Source: Anaerolineae bacterium (GTDB lineage Bacteria; Chloroflexota; Anaerolineae; Aggregatilineales; Phototrophicaceae). From it: a stretch of 7,728 bases of DNA. The position numbers were made by a program, and so were the translations under genes. Location of the stretch: positions 1 to 7,728 of the forward strand of contig WGEI01000454.1 of the NCBI GenBank assembly GCA_015492875.1, written 5' to 3'. This document shows positions 1 to 5,462 of the stretch, piece after piece. Each line of letters starts with the position of its first letter. Positions within the stretch are counted from its first letter, which is position 1. The notes beneath the pieces are model-generated. The model worked only from the letters and a program-made list of their open reading frames with translations. It was not told where the DNA came from and searched no databases.

Positions 1-1
1 C

Positions 2-1009
2 TTCAAGGATATTGAGCGCCTGCGCCGTATTCTGAACGACGCCGAACGCCCGGTACAGATTATTTTCGCTGGTAAGGCGCATCCCCATGACGCCGAAGGT
101 AAAGAACTCATTCGCCAAATCGTCCAACTTTCCCAAACTGAAGAATTCCGCCATTCGCTGGTATTCATCGAAAACTACGATATGAATGTGGCGCGCTATA
201 TGGTGCAGGGAGTGGATGTTTGGCTGAATAATCCACGCCGCCCAAAGGAAGCGAGCGGCACCAGCGGCATGAAGGTTATTTATAACGGCGGCTTGAATTG
301 CAGCATTCTCGATGGCTGGTGGGCGGAGGCGTATAGCCCTGAAGTTGGTTGGGCGATTGGCAATGGTGAGCAGTATGAAGAGCCTGAATGGGAACATCAA
401 GACTATATCGAAAGTCACGCGCTCTACAATTTACTAGAGCACGATATTGTGCCGCTCTTCTACCACCGCGACCGCAACGGCCTGCCCCGTGAATGGATTG
501 CTAAAGTCAAAGCATCGCTACGCACCTTAGCGCCATACTTCAGCACCCATCGTATGGTACAAGAGTATATGGATGACTACTATTGGCCAACCTTTGAGCG
601 CATTTATGAAATGACCGTGCCAGATTTTGAAAAAGCGCTCACCTTCAACGCCTGGCAAGAACGTATCGAAGCTCAATGGCCGCAGATTCAAGTCAAACAG
701 GTGAATGTGCCTGCAGAGGAAGTACCTGTAGGCAGTGAACTCACGGTTGAGGCTATTGTCGATTTGGGCGCGTTACGCCCAGAAGATGTATGCGTGCAGC
801 TATACTATGGCACGCTAGACCGCCATGCTGAGATTGAACACGGCGAAGCAATTGATATGGAGTCAATCGGCATGGAAGACGGCTTATATACCTATCGCGC
901 AACAATCCGCTGTGCGACGAGTGGCAATCAAGGCATTTCCGTGCGGGTAATGCCCTATCACCCATACTTGCATACCCCATTCCAACCCGGTTTAATTACT
1001 TGGGCATAA
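2..1009 (+). CDS. glgP: Alpha-glucan (glycogen/maltodextrin) phosphorylase, C-terminal part; 5' end outside the window
   Basis: GT35 phosphorylase, which releases glucose-1-phosphate from alpha-1,4-glucans in the cytoplasm using pyridoxal phosphate. The frame is open from base 2, giving 335 visible residues before TAA at 1007-1009; an ATG at 182 is internal. Visible landmarks are the IIFAGKAHP motif (residues 20-28), the PRRPKEASGTSGMK block with the expected PLP-binding lysine (residue 91, bases 272-274), and SILDGWWAEAY just after it. This wording matches the non-classical subfamily (TIGR02094 type) rather than the animal/E. coli MalP type. Residues about 228-335 form the beta-sandwich-like tail known in this subfamily, with VQLYYGTLD, SGNQGISVRVMPYHP and a final ITWA. 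Subfamily members are usually around 850 residues, so about 500 are missing to the left. Nothing looks broken. Family certainty is high; the preferred glucan is not known. Confidence 0.95.
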   Translation, partial: FKDIERLRRILNDAERPVQIIFAGKAHPHDAEGKELIRQIVQLSQTEEFRHSLVFIENYDMNVARYMVQGVDVWLNNPRRPKEASGTSGMKVIYNGGLNCSILDGWWAEAYSPEVGWAIGNGEQYEEPEWEHQDYIESHALYNLLEHDIVPLFYHRDRNGLPREWIAKVKASLRTLAPYFSTHRMVQEYMDDYYWPTFERIYEMTVPDFEKALTFNAWQERIEAQWPQIQVKQVNVPAEEVPVGSELTVEAIVDLGALRPEDVCVQLYYGTLDRHAEIEHGEAIDMESIGMEDGLYTYRATIRCATSGNQGISVRVMPYHPYLHTPFQPGLITWA

Positions 1010-1025
1010 GCGCGTGCAAAACAAC

Positions 1026-1058
1026 AAAAAACGGGTGACCGAATGTGGTCACCCGTTT
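1026..1058. terminator. Bidirectional intrinsic terminator between convergent genes
   Basis: A perfect 12-bp inverted repeat, AAACGGGTGACC at 1029-1040 and GGTCACCCGTTT at 1047-1058, encloses a 6-nt loop. It lies 19 bases after the phosphorylase stop codon and 20 bases after the stop of the last ABC permease gene. On the - strand the stem is followed by six T's and then a T-rich tail (complement of 1021-1031), a textbook rho-independent terminator for the ABC operon. On the + strand only three T's, which are part of the stem, precede GC, so termination of the phosphorylase transcript is likely weaker there. Confidence 0.85.
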
Positions 1059-1078
1059 GCACTTTCAGAAAATCTCAT

Positions 1079-2305
1079 TTAATCACGGAGTAAGCGGGGT
1101 AAATCGCGCAGCTTAAACGGATTGCCAGAGAGCAAGGTTTGCACGCGGAAGAAGCGCCCCGCTAACCACATCATTCCCAGTGCTGCCGCCGCCAAAAGGA
1201 CGATACTGAGGATAATTTCAAGTAGTCCAACAGCCCTTAACGTCAGGCGCATAATCATGGATAGCGGTGAAGTCAAGGGGAAGTAACTGAAAATCTGCAC
1301 GAGGATGTGGTTGGGCTGATTGATGAATAGCTCGAAGAAGTAGAATGGCAAGATAGACGGTATGACGAAAATGGTCACATACTGTGGTCCTTCTTGCATG
1401 GATGAGCTAATCGCCCCAATCATCCCAAATATCGCTGCGAAGAGCAAATAGCCCAGAACAAAGTAAATGATCATCATGGGTAGCATCTCTACAGGGAAGA
1501 CAATGCTAGGCAGTACGGTAAGGGCAAACGCGGGTAAGCGCATGGCAAGCTGTAGCAAGAAAAACATCGACGCTATCCAGACGACGACTTGAACGATACC
1601 CACGATACTCAGGGCGAATATCTTCCCCATCAACAGCTCAACGGGGCGCATGGTTGAAATGAGTATCTCAATCAGCCGATTCTCTTTTTCCTCGATGACC
1701 GTTTGCATGAGATAGGCATTGGTCATGAAGATGCTGGTGATGAAGACCATAGTGAAAGCGTAGATGGCTACAAAATCGGCATCTTCATTCTGGGCTTCTC
1801 CACGTTGGATATTCACTTCTTCCTGCACGGAAGGTTGGCGCAAGCGAAATGCGACATCGGGCGGCAAATCCTCAGTTAAAGTGGCATAAAATAGCTGCTC
1901 AACCACCCCCGGCGCCATACGGGAGAAATCGAATGTCGGCACGTATTCAGTGACATCACCCGTTTCTAGAAAATCTGGCGCAATAACGAAAAGGGCATCT
2001 ATCTCGCCATTTTCTAAAGCCTCTTTGCCCGTCTCGGCATCAGCGTAGGGGATGAAATAGCCAGAAAGCGCTTCGGGCAATTCTGCAAATAGCCCCGACT
2101 CATCGACATAGCCAGCCACGCTAATGCCACGGAAGTCGAACTCTGGCGTGCTAGTATCGTCGTTATTGTTAGCAACGAGAAACTGGTAACCCAAGAGCAG
2201 CACAAGCACTATGGCGGGTATGCCAAAGGTGACAAACAAATACCCTTTACGCAACAAGTTGCGACGCAGCTCGAAAAACACCACTTGCAGCATACGACGG
2301 GTCAT
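1079..2305 (-). CDS. ABC-2 / NatB-type exporter permease, second permease of the operon
   Basis: Membrane subunit of an ABC exporter, 408 residues, in the ABC2_membrane_3 / NatB-like family. Topology read from hydrophobicity: a basic cytoplasmic N-terminus, one membrane helix at about 22-44, a large extracytoplasmic domain at about 45-178, then roughly five or six helices (180-202, 225-253, 270-300, 308-328 and 360-385, possibly one at 333-354). The family signature VIEEKENRLIEILISTMRP (203-221) lies in the cytoplasmic loop thought to contact the ATPase. The FPLTSPLSMIMRL block at 342-354 is also typical. The ATG overlaps the TGA of the upstream permease gene (ATGA, 2302-2305), and GAGGTGG sits just ahead of it. 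It resembles its neighbour in layout and motifs, so the two probably form a heterodimer. Substrate unknown: sodium, a peptide or a drug are all possible. Confidence 0.9.
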   Translation of the reverse strand: MTRRMLQVVFFELRRNLLRKGYLFVTFGIPAIVLVLLLGYQFLVANNNDDTSTPEFDFRGISVAGYVDESGLFAELPEALSGYFIPYADAETGKEALENGEIDALFVIAPDFLETGDVTEYVPTFDFSRMAPGVVEQLFYATLTEDLPPDVAFRLRQPSVQEEVNIQRGEAQNEDADFVAIYAFTMVFITSIFMTNAYLMQTVIEEKENRLIEILISTMRPVELLMGKIFALSIVGIVQVVVWIASMFFLLQLAMRLPAFALTVLPSIVFPVEMLPMMIIYFVLGYLLFAAIFGMIGAISSSMQEGPQYVTIFVIPSILPFYFFELFINQPNHILVQIFSYFPLTSPLSMIMRLTLRAVGLLEIILSIVLLAAAALGMMWLAGRFFRVQTLLSGNPFKLRDLPRLLRD

Positions 2306-3573
2306 TGCACCACCTCTTTCTGTTCACGTTGCCCATTACCAGTTGACGTCACGCCAATTTCTAGCCTGCCAAACATCGCGCGGAAAATATCGCCAGCACG
2401 TGGCCGAGAGCCATATAGCAAAACAGCCCAACGGAAAACGCGCGCCGATAGCCAAGTGATCAACACCGTTGTTACAGCGAGCAGCGCATAACTCAACAAC
2501 AATTGCTCCAGCGGCAATGTACCAAAGCTCATGCGCATAATCGCCGCAATGGGGGCAGTGATGGGCACGAGGGTCAATATCACTGGCACAGCGCCCTGTG
2601 GATTGGTCATGAACTCCATAATGAAGAAATAGGGTATGACCATAATTAACGACAGGATGCCCGCATATTGGCGGCTTTCTTGCTCGGATGCCGAAACCGC
2701 GCCGATGCCTGCCATGACGCTAGCTAGCAGGAAATAGCTCAGGATGAAGTAGGTAATCATAATCACCAGCATATCGGGCTGGATGGTTATATTGGTGAAA
2801 ATCTCCAACCCAACACCAGCGCCAATGCTTAAAACCACCAAGCCAGCGCCAATCCAGATAAGTAACTGGGTTAGCCCTAATGACCCCAAGCCAATTAACT
2901 TGCCTACGAGCAGTTGAAAAGGTGTCACACTGGTAATTAGCAGTTCCATGATGCGGTTGGTCTTCTCTTCAACTACACCAGCCATCAAGAAGCTGCCTGA
3001 AATTTGAACCCCCATCATAAACACCATCAGAAAAACCACAGGCAGCATAAAAGCTGCGAAGAAAATGCTGTTACCAGACGCTTCTCGTCCTGTGTCCATG
3101 ATGAAATAGGTGAGATTCACAGGATTAGCAAAGCGCTCTGTTGGGATGTTTGATGGGAGGGAGAGCGATACGCGCAAGTTCGCCAGTAGATAAGCATCTA
3201 TTGCTTCTGAAAGCTCCTCTGAAGCAGCGCCGGGTGAATATATGGTGACCTTTCCCGTTGTCAGATAGTCTTCAGAAACAACAAAATAAGCGCCTATTTC
3301 CTCAGCCTCTAAAGCCTCCTGTGCTAACACCTCACCGTCAAATGGCATGAAAACATCTGGCTTTTCTATCGCTTCAGCTAAAACGCCAGAATAGTCAACG
3401 TAGCCAACGCTACCCAACTCTTCTAGCGTTGTTTCTGTTGCTGCCTGAAGTGCAAAGATGATGACCATCAGCGCAATCACGATGAATGGCACACCAAAAG
3501 CAGCGAACAGAAAGCTTTTGCGCTTCAAGTTGGATAGATACTCATGCTTGGCGATTTGAATGATTTTCTTCAT
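2302..3573 (-). CDS. ABC-2 / NatB-type exporter permease, first permease of the operon
   Basis: Membrane subunit of the same ABC exporter, 423 residues. It shares the plan of its downstream partner: a basic N-terminus, a helix at about 20-43, an extracytoplasmic domain at about 45-168, then a bundle of helices (170-198, 222-253, 266-295, 303-323 and 355-378). The signature GVVEEKTNRIMELLITSVTP (199-218) and the LVPITAPIAAIMRM block (335-348) match the second permease position for position, while the outer domains differ strongly. This suggests an old duplication in which the outside-facing parts diverged. The C-terminus has an extra charged, probably cytoplasmic tail (about 388-423) that the partner lacks. 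ATG at 3573 overlaps the ATPase TGA (ATGA), with GAGGAGG about seven bases upstream, so the start is secure and translation is probably coupled. Confidence 0.9.
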   Translation of the reverse strand: MKKIIQIAKHEYLSNLKRKSFLFAAFGVPFIVIALMVIIFALQAATETTLEELGSVGYVDYSGVLAEAIEKPDVFMPFDGEVLAQEALEAEEIGAYFVVSEDYLTTGKVTIYSPGAASEELSEAIDAYLLANLRVSLSLPSNIPTERFANPVNLTYFIMDTGREASGNSIFFAAFMLPVVFLMVFMMGVQISGSFLMAGVVEEKTNRIMELLITSVTPFQLLVGKLIGLGSLGLTQLLIWIGAGLVVLSIGAGVGLEIFTNITIQPDMLVIMITYFILSYFLLASVMAGIGAVSASEQESRQYAGILSLIMVIPYFFIMEFMTNPQGAVPVILTLVPITAPIAAIMRMSFGTLPLEQLLLSYALLAVTTVLITWLSARVFRWAVLLYGSRPRAGDIFRAMFGRLEIGVTSTGNGQREQKEVVQ

Positions 3574-4517
3574 CGCATCGCCTCCTCATAGGTTTGTTGC
3601 ACGTTCTCAACGTAAGCATTTCCGCTAACAACCCGCACGAAAATTTCATCAAGGCTGGGTATGGCACGTTCGAAGCGGGTGATACGATAAGCATCATTCT
3701 GAGCAATGGCAGCTAGCACATCATCTACTTGAACATCTGGTTTCAGATAAAGTTTTATACCTGCGCGGCCATTACTCTTAACCGAAGCGACGCCGGGCAA
3801 AGCACTCCAGTCACCTTCCCCATCAACAATGATGGCATGTTCTGCATATTGCGCCCGTATGTCGTCAACTTCGCCATAAAGCTTTTGCTGGCCTTTATCA
3901 ATCATAAGCATTCTATCGGCCAGCTCTTCTACTTGGTTCATTTGGTGTGTACTCATGACAATTGCCACACCCTGATTGCGCATTTTCAAAAGCAAATCAC
4001 GAATAACCAGGCGGTTCAGTGGGTCTAGGCCAGAGAATGGCTCATCAATGATGATAAGCTCTGGGTTATGCAATACTGTCACGGCGAATTGCACTTTCTG
4101 CTGCATACCCTTGCTCAATTCTTGCACTTTGCTATTTGCATGGTCGGGGAGGTCTAATTCTTCCAGAAGGGCTAAAGCACGGCGGCGGGCCTCCGAAGCA
4201 CGCATACCTTTCAGCGTACCAAGGTAGACCATCATATCAATCACGCGGATATTTCGATATAGGCCGCGCTCTTCTGGAAGGTAACCAATGCGGTCTTTTT
4301 TCTTTTCGGTAATAGGGCCACCCAATACGGCAATCTGGCCACTATTGGGGCGCAAAATATCCAATATCATGCGGATCGTGGTACTTTTACCAGCGCCATT
4401 TGGGCCAAGTAGGGCGAAAATCTCCCCGCCATAAACATCGAAACTTAATTCATCAACAGCAAGAAAGTCTCCAAAGCGTTTGATTACTTTATCAACACTG
4501 ATTGCAACCGATGACAT
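3570..4517 (-). CDS. ABC exporter ATPase, NatA-like
   Basis: Cytoplasmic nucleotide-binding subunit that powers the two permeases encoded directly downstream; 315 residues from the ATG at 4517. Numbering from that ATG: Walker A GPNGAGKST (38-46); a YLPEERGLY segment (79-87) where many ABC proteins carry the Q-loop glutamine, as is usual in the NatA group; signature LSKGMQQK (134-141) in place of LSGGQ; Walker B and catalytic Glu in LIIIDEPFSGLDP (154-166); and the H-loop STHQM (189-193). Residues about 215-300 fit the C-terminal extension of NatA-type ATPases (DUF4162-like), ending in SLDEIFVRVVS. The frame extends upstream to a TTG at 4547, but GAGGTGGG lies 4-5 bases before the ATG at 4517 and inside that extension, so 4517 is preferred. 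All catalytic motifs look intact. Substrate unknown. Confidence 0.93.
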   Translation of the reverse strand: MSSVAISVDKVIKRFGDFLAVDELSFDVYGGEIFALLGPNGAGKSTTIRMILDILRPNSGQIAVLGGPITEKKKDRIGYLPEERGLYRNIRVIDMMVYLGTLKGMRASEARRRALALLEELDLPDHANSKVQELSKGMQQKVQFAVTVLHNPELIIIDEPFSGLDPLNRLVIRDLLLKMRNQGVAIVMSTHQMNQVEELADRMLMIDKGQQKLYGEVDDIRAQYAEHAIIVDGEGDWSALPGVASVKSNGRAGIKLYLKPDVQVDDVLAAIAQNDAYRITRFERAIPSLDEIFVRVVSGNAYVENVQQTYEEAMR

Positions 4518-4521
4518 TGTT

Positions 4522-4529
4522 CCCACCTC
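4522..4529 (-). promoter_or_regulatory. Ribosome binding site that sets the ATPase start at 4517
   Basis: Read on the - strand, GAGGTGGG followed by AACA precedes ATG at 4515-4517. This is a strong Shine-Dalgarno match at good spacing. It supports the shorter product over the TTG start at 4547, which has no comparable site ahead of it and would add ten residues outside the conserved ABC domain. Confidence 0.8.
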
Positions 4530-4555
4530 ATTTCTATTGTTCGCCAATCGAAGCC

Positions 4556-4583
4556 ATTATAAGCCATGAAAATCTGGCCATCA
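4556..4583 (-). promoter_or_regulatory. Candidate sigma70-type promoter for the ABC exporter operon
   Basis: On the - strand a perfect TATAAT (-10) is formed by bases 4556-4561. TTGTAG (4578-4583) lies 16 bp upstream as a poor -35, matching only the first three consensus positions. Initiation would fall near 4549, giving a leader of about 30 nt before the ATG at 4517. An alternative -10, TATACT at 4593-4598, has no good -35. This is pattern matching only, without start-site data. Confidence 0.4.
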
Positions 4584-4591
4584 CCCCCTAC
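4575..4591. repeat. Short inverted repeat over the -35 region of the ABC promoter
   Basis: CCCCTA (4575-4580) and TAGGGG (4586-4591) form a perfect 6-bp dyad around CAAAT. It overlaps the -35 of the candidate ABC promoter and lies about 60 bp left of the candidate + strand promoter. It could be an operator. There is no T-run after it on either strand, so it does not look like a terminator. Confidence 0.35.
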
Positions 4592-4650
4592 AAATTAGGG
4601 GAGTATAAGAGCTTACAAAGAAATTGGCTGCGACATTTCGGCTTCATGAC

Positions 4651-4680
4651 TTAACAAGTGACGATCCTATATGCTATTAT
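4651..4680 (+). promoter_or_regulatory. Candidate extended -10 promoter reading toward the response regulator
   Basis: TTAACA (4651-4656, five of six matches to TTGACA), an 18-bp spacer, and TATTAT (4675-4680) preceded by TGC, the extended -10 element. This is the best promoter-like match on the + strand in the intergenic region. Initiation near 4687 would give a leader of about 285 nt before the ATG at 4973. No experimental support is available; promoters closer to the gene cannot be excluded. Confidence 0.45.
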
Positions 4681-4920
4681 GAATACGAAAATTAGCACTG
4701 AAAGGTCGCTAAAAACGTGTGGGGACAGGTTGCGCGGGGCAAAACTGTAGTGGTAAACTGAATCCGGTACGTAATTTCAACATCTTAAGCGTTATGGTGA
4801 TATAAAGCGGGTATGATGATACTAGGCAACAATGTTTAGGGGCACCATTGAAAACAAACGGTAAAGTTATCATGGTTTTATACTCAAACGCGCGAAAGCC
4901 GCGCTCACATCAGAACGCAG
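4681..4920 (+). other. Leader/intergenic stretch with no recognised gene or riboswitch
   Basis: Together with 4921-4972 this separates the divergent genes. I compared it by eye with conserved cores of common riboswitches (c-di-GMP, preQ1, fluoride, guanidine) and with SRP and 6S RNA and saw no match. Small features: TTAGC/GCTAA dyad (4692-4696 and 4708-4712), AAACTG repeated at 4742-4747 and 4755-4760, and TATGGTGATA / TATGATGATA at 4793-4802 and 4812-4821. A 29-codon open frame at 4872-4961 starts with ATG but has no Shine-Dalgarno sequence. If the promoter at 4651-4680 is real, this is a transcribed leader. Confidence 0.4.
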
Positions 4921-4972
4921 AAAGGAGGCAAGCGCGTTTGCTCACGCTGAGTGGGTGCTAGCGCTGGTTTCT
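4921..4972 (+). promoter_or_regulatory. Strong Shine-Dalgarno sequence separated from the start codon by a hairpin
   Basis: AAAGGAGG (4921-4928) is near-perfect but 44 bases before the ATG at 4973. Bases 4931-4965 can fold: outer stem AGCGC (4931-4935) with GCGCT (4961-4965), a 3x3 internal loop, inner stem 4939-4945 with 4951-4957 (seven pairs, three of them G-U), and loop GCTGA (4946-4950). If folded, the gap from Shine-Dalgarno to ATG is 9 nt. No other good ribosome binding site precedes either the ATG or the in-frame GTG at 4955. The fold was done by hand. Confidence 0.45.
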
Positions 4973-5356
4973 ATGACAAAGAACATCCTAGTAGTTGATG
5001 ATGAAATAGGCGCTCTGACCTTAATTGGTATCATGCTAGAACGCGGCGGATTCCAAGTATTAAAGGCAAAAGATGCGGAATCGGCCTTGGCCGTATTAGA
5101 GGAGCAAACGCCAGATTTAATTATTCTGGACGTTATGATGCCCGGTAAAGCCGACGGTATAGATTTATGCGCAATGATTCGTAAACGTGCAGAAACGGCG
5201 GAGACGCCAATTCTCATTCTCTCTGCACGCGGCGATGCCGAAAGTGTTATGCGGGGCATGGAAGCTGGCGCTAATGACTACTTACCCAAACCTATTCTGC
5301 ACCATGACCTAGTAGCCAAAGTTCGCTCTATGCTTGCAGAAACGCCAGAACATTAA
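4973..5356 (+). CDS. Single-domain response regulator (CheY/Spo0F-like receiver)
   Basis: A stand-alone phosphoacceptor domain of 127 residues, expected to be cytoplasmic. All receiver landmarks are present: acidic pair D9/D10 in ILVVDDE, phosphoacceptor D53 in IILDVMMPG, S84 in LILSARG, and Y103 with K106-P107 in NDYLPKP. There is no DNA-binding or enzymatic output domain, so it must act by protein contact or in a phosphorelay. The D53 loop reads MMPGKADGIDLC, one residue longer than the common MPGMDG form. No histidine kinase is adjacent. The start is taken at ATG 4973 because MTKNILVVDDE is the normal domain opening; an in-frame GTG at 4955 would add six residues, and no upstream in-frame start exists before the stop codon at 4862. 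Its translation may depend on the hairpin-separated Shine-Dalgarno sequence just upstream. Confidence 0.93.
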   Translation: MTKNILVVDDEIGALTLIGIMLERGGFQVLKAKDAESALAVLEEQTPDLIILDVMMPGKADGIDLCAMIRKRAETAETPILILSARGDAESVMRGMEAGANDYLPKPILHHDLVAKVRSMLAETPEH

Positions 5357-5426
5357 GGGTCAGCCCAATACAAATAAAGAGTCAAGAATCTGCCACTCTT
5401 AAGCGTGGTTTGTTTTGCATATTATA

Positions 5427-5462
5427 AAGGCCGCCCAAACGCTGAGCGGCTTTTTGTTTTTT
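5427..5462 (+). terminator. Rho-independent terminator of the response regulator gene
   Basis: GCCGC (5430-5434) pairs with GCGGC (5446-5450). Two further pairs form inside after one mismatch, and A-T/G-T pairs extend the base outward. It is followed by TTTTTGTTTTTT (5451-5462), a classic U-tract. The tract overlaps the complement of the transglycosylase stop codon (5461-5463). Read on the - strand the stem is followed only by CTTTATAAT, so it would be a poor terminator for the transglycosylase. Confidence 0.8.

Noticed and set aside
182..184. ATG at 182 as a start of the phosphorylase
   Set aside because: The 60 codons before it are in frame and carry conserved phosphorylase sequence such as IIFAGKAHP.
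2211..2491. Two + strand open frames across the permease junction
   Set aside because: They lie antisense to two well-supported, overlapping permease genes and show no protein-like pattern.
4518..4547. N-terminal extension of the ATPase from TTG at 4547
   Set aside because: The good Shine-Dalgarno sequence for the ATG at 4517 lies inside this extension, and the extra ten residues are outside the ABC domain and poorly supported.
4681..4860. Possible riboswitch or SRP/6S-like RNA in the leader
   Set aside because: I could not match any conserved core by eye, so it is listed only as an unexplained leader and not as an RNA gene.
4942..5259. 105-codon - strand open frame antisense to the response regulator
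   Set aside because: It is a Ser/Arg/Ile-rich shadow of a strongly conserved receiver gene.
5377..5400. AAGAGT / ACTCTT dyad after the response regulator as a first terminator
   Set aside because: Only 6 bp with a 12-nt loop and no T-run directly after it. The GC-rich hairpin at 5430-5450 is the convincing terminator.
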